Assembly (NCBI RefSeq): GCF_010669145.1
Contig: NZ_CP048635.1
Location: 1,884,382 to 1,948,381, forward strand
Direction of reading: 5' to 3'
DNA from: Rhizobium oryzihabitans
GTDB taxonomy: Bacteria; Pseudomonadota; Alphaproteobacteria; Rhizobiales; Rhizobiaceae
DNA: 64,000 nucleotides
Below are positions 60,230 to 64,000 of this stretch, in pieces. The notes under the pieces were generated by a model, which saw only the letters and a program-made list of their open reading frames with translations, was not told where the DNA came from and did not search any database. How positions within the stretch are numbered: the first letter of the stretch is position 1; every line of letters begins with the position of its first letter. The position numbers and the translations under genes are program-made.

Positions 60230-62998
60230 ATGAATTATCGTTGCCAGCTGAAAGGCTTAAGACGATTTCTCTGTTCTGGAACCGCATTGGTTTCGGGCGC
60301 GATTTTTTTCTACTCGGAACCCGTGGATGCAGCCTGCATTTTTACGCCGACGGCGGGCGACGACAATTATATCTGCGACACCGGGACATCGGTGGGTGGG
60401 CTGAATGATACCGGCGGCAACAATACGCTGCTTCTTCCGGCCGGCGGCACGGGAACAATCGCCGGTAACGTCACCTTTGGAGGCGGCACCGACAGGATCG
60501 AGATTTATTCCGGCACCATAGATGGTGCGGTGGTTCAGGGGGGCGGCAACGACGCCTTCGTGATTTCCGGCGGCACCGTTACCGGCAATGTGCAGCAAGG
60601 CAGCGGCGTCGACGATTTCCGGATGACGGGCGGGACGATCCAGTCCCTCAACCAGGGCGACAATCTCGACACGTTCTTCATGTCTGACGGACGCATCATC
60701 GATGCGTTCGATGATGGCGATATCGCCACCATGACGGGTGGCCGTATCGGCCGCGTCAACATGAAACTTGACGACAACGTCTTCGACATGTCGGGAGGCG
60801 TCATCGATCGAAATTTGGTGACCGGTTTTGGCAATGACACGATCATTCTCTCCGGTGGCACGATCGGCGGCAATATCAGCGTCAGCGGCGGAACCGACAG
60901 TGTGACCGTTACCGGCGGCACGGTGGGCGGCAATGTGCTTTTGAGCTTCGGTAACGACAGGTTCAACTGGAATGGCGGTGGCATCATCTATGGCGCCATC
61001 GACCTTGGCGCCGATGACGACACCGCCACGCTCACCAATCTGGCCAACGCCCATATCGGCGCGACCACGCAGATAAGCGGTGGTCTGGGGACCGATACCC
61101 TGACGATGAGCAACGTCAAGACGGGAGGGGTTGCCCGCTTCGACAGCTGGGAGACAATAAACCTCACCAATGACAGCGAGCTTGTGTTCGACGGGACGTT
61201 GACACTTGGCGACAGCGGCACCGGAACCGGTACGCTTTCCATAGATTCCGCCAGCACGGTCTATGGAGGCGGTGCGAATGGACGAGTCTCCGCTTTCACG
61301 GCCGGTGCTTTCGCCAATCTGGTGAATTCAGGCCGTATCGATCTCACCAATGGCGGCGGCAATGCCTCGGACACCTTCACGATCTCCGGCAATTACGTGG
61401 GCAATGGCGGCCAGATTTTTCTCGATACCGTGCTTGGCAGCGATGGCTCCGCCTCCGACAGGCTGGTCATCGATGGCGGCACGGCCTCCGGCAGCACGGG
61501 GATGAACGTGGTCAATGCCGGAGGATCCGGCGCGACCACGACTGCTGACGGCATCATGGTTGTCGAGTCCGTGAATGGAGGAACAACCGCTGGCAGCGCA
61601 TTTGCGCTCAACAGCCGCGTTGCTGCCGGCGCCTACGAATATTACCTGTTCAAAGGCGGTGTTTCGGCCGGCACTCAGGACAATTGGTATCTTCGCTCGA
61701 CGATCGTTTCGGGTGGCGGGGCGATTGCAGGCGCGCCGGACCCGCTTCAGCCAATTGTGACGCCAGAGCCTGAGGCACCCGACATCACCGGCGCGCCCCC
61801 GGCCTCGCAACTGCCACCCACGCCGATACCGACGGAGGGAAGCGCGACGACGGACCCGACGGACCCCACGCCTCCAATCAATGCGGGCGATCCGGAGCCG
61901 GAAGCTCCGCCCACCCCACAGGCCGCAGGGGCGGCAAGTCCCCCGCCTGCGCCGCCCGTACCGCCAACCACGCTTGCCTTGATCCCGAGCGCCTCTGCCG
62001 TGCCGCCAACGCCCGGCGCGACGCCGGTGATTGCCGATATCGTGCCGCTCTACCGTATCGAGGTTCCGACCTTTTCGGCCGTGCAGCCGCTTGCGCACTA
62101 TCTGGCCCTGTCGACACTCGGCACCTTCCATGAACGGCGCGGCGAACAGGCTCTGCTGGAGGATCACGGATGGATGCCCACAAGCTGGGCGCGCACCTTC
62201 GGCCAGAATACCGAGCTGAAATGGGATGGAACCGTCTCGCCGAGTTTCGACGGCAACCTTTTCGGTTTCCAGGCAGGGCAGGACCTGCTCGGCCGTGAAA
62301 GCGAGGCAGGGGGCTTCGACCGCTTCGGTCTGTTTGTCGGTTATTCCAAGATGAACGGCGATATTAAAGGCCAGGCGCTGGGGTGGAACAACCTTGCCGT
62401 GGGCGATGTCGATATCAGCGGCACGAGCGTCGGTGGATACTGGACGCATATCGGCGCTCAGGGCTGGTATATCGATGCCGTTCTGATGGGCACGTGGTTC
62501 GGCGGTGACGCTACGTCCAGAGCCGGGGAACGGCTGGATATTGACGGCACCGGCGTTACGGCCTCTCTTGAGGGCGGTTACCCGATCGCTCTTTTAGAGG
62601 ACTGGACGCTGGAGCCGCAGGCCCAGATCATCTGGCAAAACCTTTCCCTCGACGATGCAGCCGACCGCTTTTCCTCGGTCGGATTCGATTCAGACAGTCC
62701 CTTTACCGGACGAGTGGGCGCTAGGCTGCAGGGGAACTATCAAACCAGCAGCGGTCTCATTCAGCCTTATCTCAAGGCAAATCTCTGGCACAGCTTCTCC
62801 TCCGACCAGACCACCCGCTTCGCCAACGATCCCATCGTCACCGAAATCGGCGGCACCTCGCTGGAACTCGGCGCAGGCGTCGTCGCCAGCCTGACGGAAA
62901 GGGTCAGCCTGTTTGCGACGGTGGACTACACCACCAATCTAGGCGGTGAACGGAAACGCGTCATCGAAGGGAACGTCGGTCTCAACATCAAGTGGTAG
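60230..62998 (+). CDS. Autotransporter (type V secretion) with beta-helix passenger
   Basis: A 922-residue outer-membrane protein. The signal peptide spans about residues 1-36. The passenger (about 40-480) is built of Gly-rich repeats of about 20 residues, such as SGGTVTGNVQQGSGVDDFRM and TGGTIQSLNQGDNLDTFFM, giving a beta-helix. A Pro-rich linker follows (PEPEAPDITGAPPASQ and PPTPQAAGAASPPPAP), then a C-terminal barrel of about 280 residues from TSWARTFGQN to the final VGLNIKW, ending in Trp. The ATG at 60230 follows GGGGGCCGCCG; the frame runs 65 codons further up but without export features. Passenger function (adhesion or other) is unknown. Confidence 0.88.
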   Translation: MNYRCQLKGLRRFLCSGTALVSGAIFFYSEPVDAACIFTPTAGDDNYICDTGTSVGGLNDTGGNNTLLLPAGGTGTIAGNVTFGGGTDRIEIYSGTIDGAVVQGGGNDAFVISGGTVTGNVQQGSGVDDFRMTGGTIQSLNQGDNLDTFFMSDGRIIDAFDDGDIATMTGGRIGRVNMKLDDNVFDMSGGVIDRNLVTGFGNDTIILSGGTIGGNISVSGGTDSVTVTGGTVGGNVLLSFGNDRFNWNGGGIIYGAIDLGADDDTATLTNLANAHIGATTQISGGLGTDTLTMSNVKTGGVARFDSWETINLTNDSELVFDGTLTLGDSGTGTGTLSIDSASTVYGGGANGRVSAFTAGAFANLVNSGRIDLTNGGGNASDTFTISGNYVGNGGQIFLDTVLGSDGSASDRLVIDGGTASGSTGMNVVNAGGSGATTTADGIMVVESVNGGTTAGSAFALNSRVAAGAYEYYLFKGGVSAGTQDNWYLRSTIVSGGGAIAGAPDPLQPIVTPEPEAPDITGAPPASQLPPTPIPTEGSATTDPTDPTPPINAGDPEPEAPPTPQAAGAASPPPAPPVPPTTLALIPSASAVPPTPGATPVIADIVPLYRIEVPTFSAVQPLAHYLALSTLGTFHERRGEQALLEDHGWMPTSWARTFGQNTELKWDGTVSPSFDGNLFGFQAGQDLLGRESEAGGFDRFGLFVGYSKMNGDIKGQALGWNNLAVGDVDISGTSVGGYWTHIGAQGWYIDAVLMGTWFGGDATSRAGERLDIDGTGVTASLEGGYPIALLEDWTLEPQAQIIWQNLSLDDAADRFSSVGFDSDSPFTGRVGARLQGNYQTSSGLIQPYLKANLWHSFSSDQTTRFANDPIVTEIGGTSLELGAGVVASLTERVSLFATVDYTTNLGGERKRVIEGNVGLNIKW

Positions 62999-63123
62999 CC
63001 CGCCGGGCGACAGAGGTGCGTGCGAAGACATTGGAGCAATGCGTAAGAGACGAATCTGGAGCGGTATTCATGCCGACTTGTGAAGCATCGGACTCAGGGC
63101 CCGAGCACAATCTGGGGGATAAA

Positions 63124-63569
63124 ATGCGGATAAAGACCATTATTGCATCGCTTGCCTTGCTGGTGGGCGCTTCGCTGCCATCACTTGCGGAAGCGGCCAA
63201 TGCCTATGCGACGGGCAATGTGAATATTAGGACCGGGCCGGGCACGCAATATGCCCGGATAGGGACTATTCCTGCCGGTGCCACGCTCACCATCCGTGGT
63301 GTCTGAATGGCTATAGCTGGTGCGAGGTCATCTTTGCCGGCCAGCGAGGCTGGGCTTCCAGCAATTATCTTCAGGCCACATACCAGAACCGGCGACAAGC
63401 CGTCATTCATGTCGGGCCGATCATCGGGCTGCCGGTTATTGTTCACAGACCGCAGCCTCCCCATTGGGGCCATCGGCCAAGACCGCCCCATTGGGAGCAT
63501 CGTCCGCGTCCGCCAAGACCGCCGCACGGGGACCATCGCCCGCGTCCTCCAAGACCGCAGCCCCGATGA
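63124..63569 (+). pseudogene. Exported bacterial SH3 domain protein with Pro/His/Arg tail (frameshifted)
   Basis: A joined frame of 148 residues: signal peptide (MRIKTIIASLALLVGASL..., ending AEA), then a bacterial SH3 domain (NVNIRTGPGTQYARIGTI before the break, CLNGYSWCEVIFAGQRGWAS after it) and a tail of PPHWGHRPRPPHWEHRPRPP-type repeats. The frame stops at TGA 63304-63306 because of one missing base near GG 63298-63299; an extra G gives T-I-R-G-C-L-N-G-Y. SH3b proteins bind peptidoglycan or partner peptides. The tail repeats run in the second frame only, which supports the join. The break is probably a miscall. Confidence 0.72.
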
Positions 63570-63665
63570 ACAGGAACGGGGAAAACCGGCGATGAACGCA
63601 TTGCTTCCTGGACATGACAGGCGGGAAATTTCGGACCGGCCGTCCCATGTGCCGGGTGTCGTGCC

Positions 63666-63893
63666 ATGACACGGATCTGGCCAGCGGTGATTTTCCTTTT
63701 GTTTCCGCTGGTCATTGGCCAAACGGCAGCGCAGGCCCAAAGCTGCGCTGCGGCAGACATCCGGCTTTCATCAAGCACGCAGATCGCCCAGTTGCAGCGG
63801 CAACTTGCAGCGATCCGCGCCATTGAGCGCAAACGGCAATGTGGCTCGGAAAACTATCATCGGCCCTGCATTCCTGCAGTCTCAGTGATTTGA
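63666..63893 (+). CDS. Small exported protein, possibly truncated
   Basis: A 75-residue frame with a signal peptide (MTRIWPAVIFLLFPLVIG..., ending AQA near residue 24) and a short helical stretch IAQLQRQLAAIRAIERKRQC, then a weak tail. The size and the Cys resemble the start of larger Cys-containing Rhizobiales proteins (DUF2865-like), so a sixth frame loss is possible: reading one base earlier gives another 30 codons to a stop near 63950. Not certain. Confidence 0.45.
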   Translation: MTRIWPAVIFLLFPLVIGQTAAQAQSCAAADIRLSSSTQIAQLQRQLAAIRAIERKRQCGSENYHRPCIPAVSVI

Positions 63894-63982
63894 AGGCCGC
63901 GTCGAGGGCAGGAACCAAAGTTTGCGTTCCCCGGTTTTCACCGTTTCGCTGAACAGCAAAAATTAAGGAGATTGCGACACTG

Positions 63983-64000
63983 ATGCCCAGACTACCATTT
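63983..64000 (+). CDS. Possible start of the next gene (partial)
   Basis: ATG at 63983 with TAAGGAG 12-18 bases upstream; only six codons (M-P-R-L-P-F) fit before the window ends. The product cannot be told. Confidence 0.3.

Overview
The window looks like accessory chromosome from a member of the Rhizobiaceae, most likely Agrobacterium or a close Rhizobium relative. The evidence is the high GC content, RIME-type palindromic repeats, an alphaproteobacterial sRNA with several anti-Shine-Dalgarno loops, a bacteriophytochrome close to Agrobacterium Agp1, a linker-less extra FtsZ, an Omp2b-type porin, and four complete or near-complete ABC uptake operons with catabolic genes. There is no rRNA, tRNA, IS element, phage or CRISPR. 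The assignment is from recognition, not a database search.

Layout. 1-2500: end of an upstream gene, a RIME, a four-hairpin sRNA, a stand-alone response regulator and a short FtsZ. 2595-13050: a hydroxyproline/proline-type catabolic island. It holds a GntR regulator, a DHDPS-family deaminase, an Ldh_2-family imine reductase, a polar amino-acid ABC transporter, a DadA-like oxidase, aconitase X and a proline-racemase-superfamily enzyme. RIME repeats lie inside and at its end. 13214-18929: a second polar amino-acid ABC operon with a D-2-hydroxyacid dehydrogenase, a small ABM-domain protein and a LacI regulator with two matching operators. 19118-22874: a PAS-GAF-GGDEF-EAL protein and a porin. 23112-35381: a dipeptide-type ABC operon with three amidohydrolases, a flavin-reductase-like protein and a hydantoin-racemase-like protein, apparently one regulon of a GntR/FCD repressor through ATTGTCNACAAT sites. 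35431-38084: a small stress-like operon (CsbD, BON, DUF992) and a PAS-LuxR regulator. 38334-46221: a GntR-linked glutathione/gamma-glutamyl-peptide import operon with a gamma-glutamyltransferase and a double ATPase. 46370-53602: a light and signal-transduction island with two tandem modules of the same layout (sensor kinase, single-domain receiver, receiver-kinase hybrid). The modules are separated by a receiver gene with a perfect EcfG-type promoter. 53849-64000: secreted and envelope proteins, an exported superoxide dismutase, an orphan Bug-type binding protein, an ABC exporter with a short leader ORF, an ArsR/tandem-AHSA1 pair, a large autotransporter and small secreted proteins.

Two patterns cut across the window. 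Every one of the four solute-binding-protein genes is followed, 10-16 nt after its stop, by a strong hairpin before the permease genes. Five genes (Ldh_2 enzyme, aconitase X, flavin-reductase-like protein, GntR at 38334, SH3 protein at 63124) are each broken by a single missing base, and in every case one extra G in a run of G repairs the frame. That uniformity points to homopolymer miscalls more than to five independent pseudogenes.
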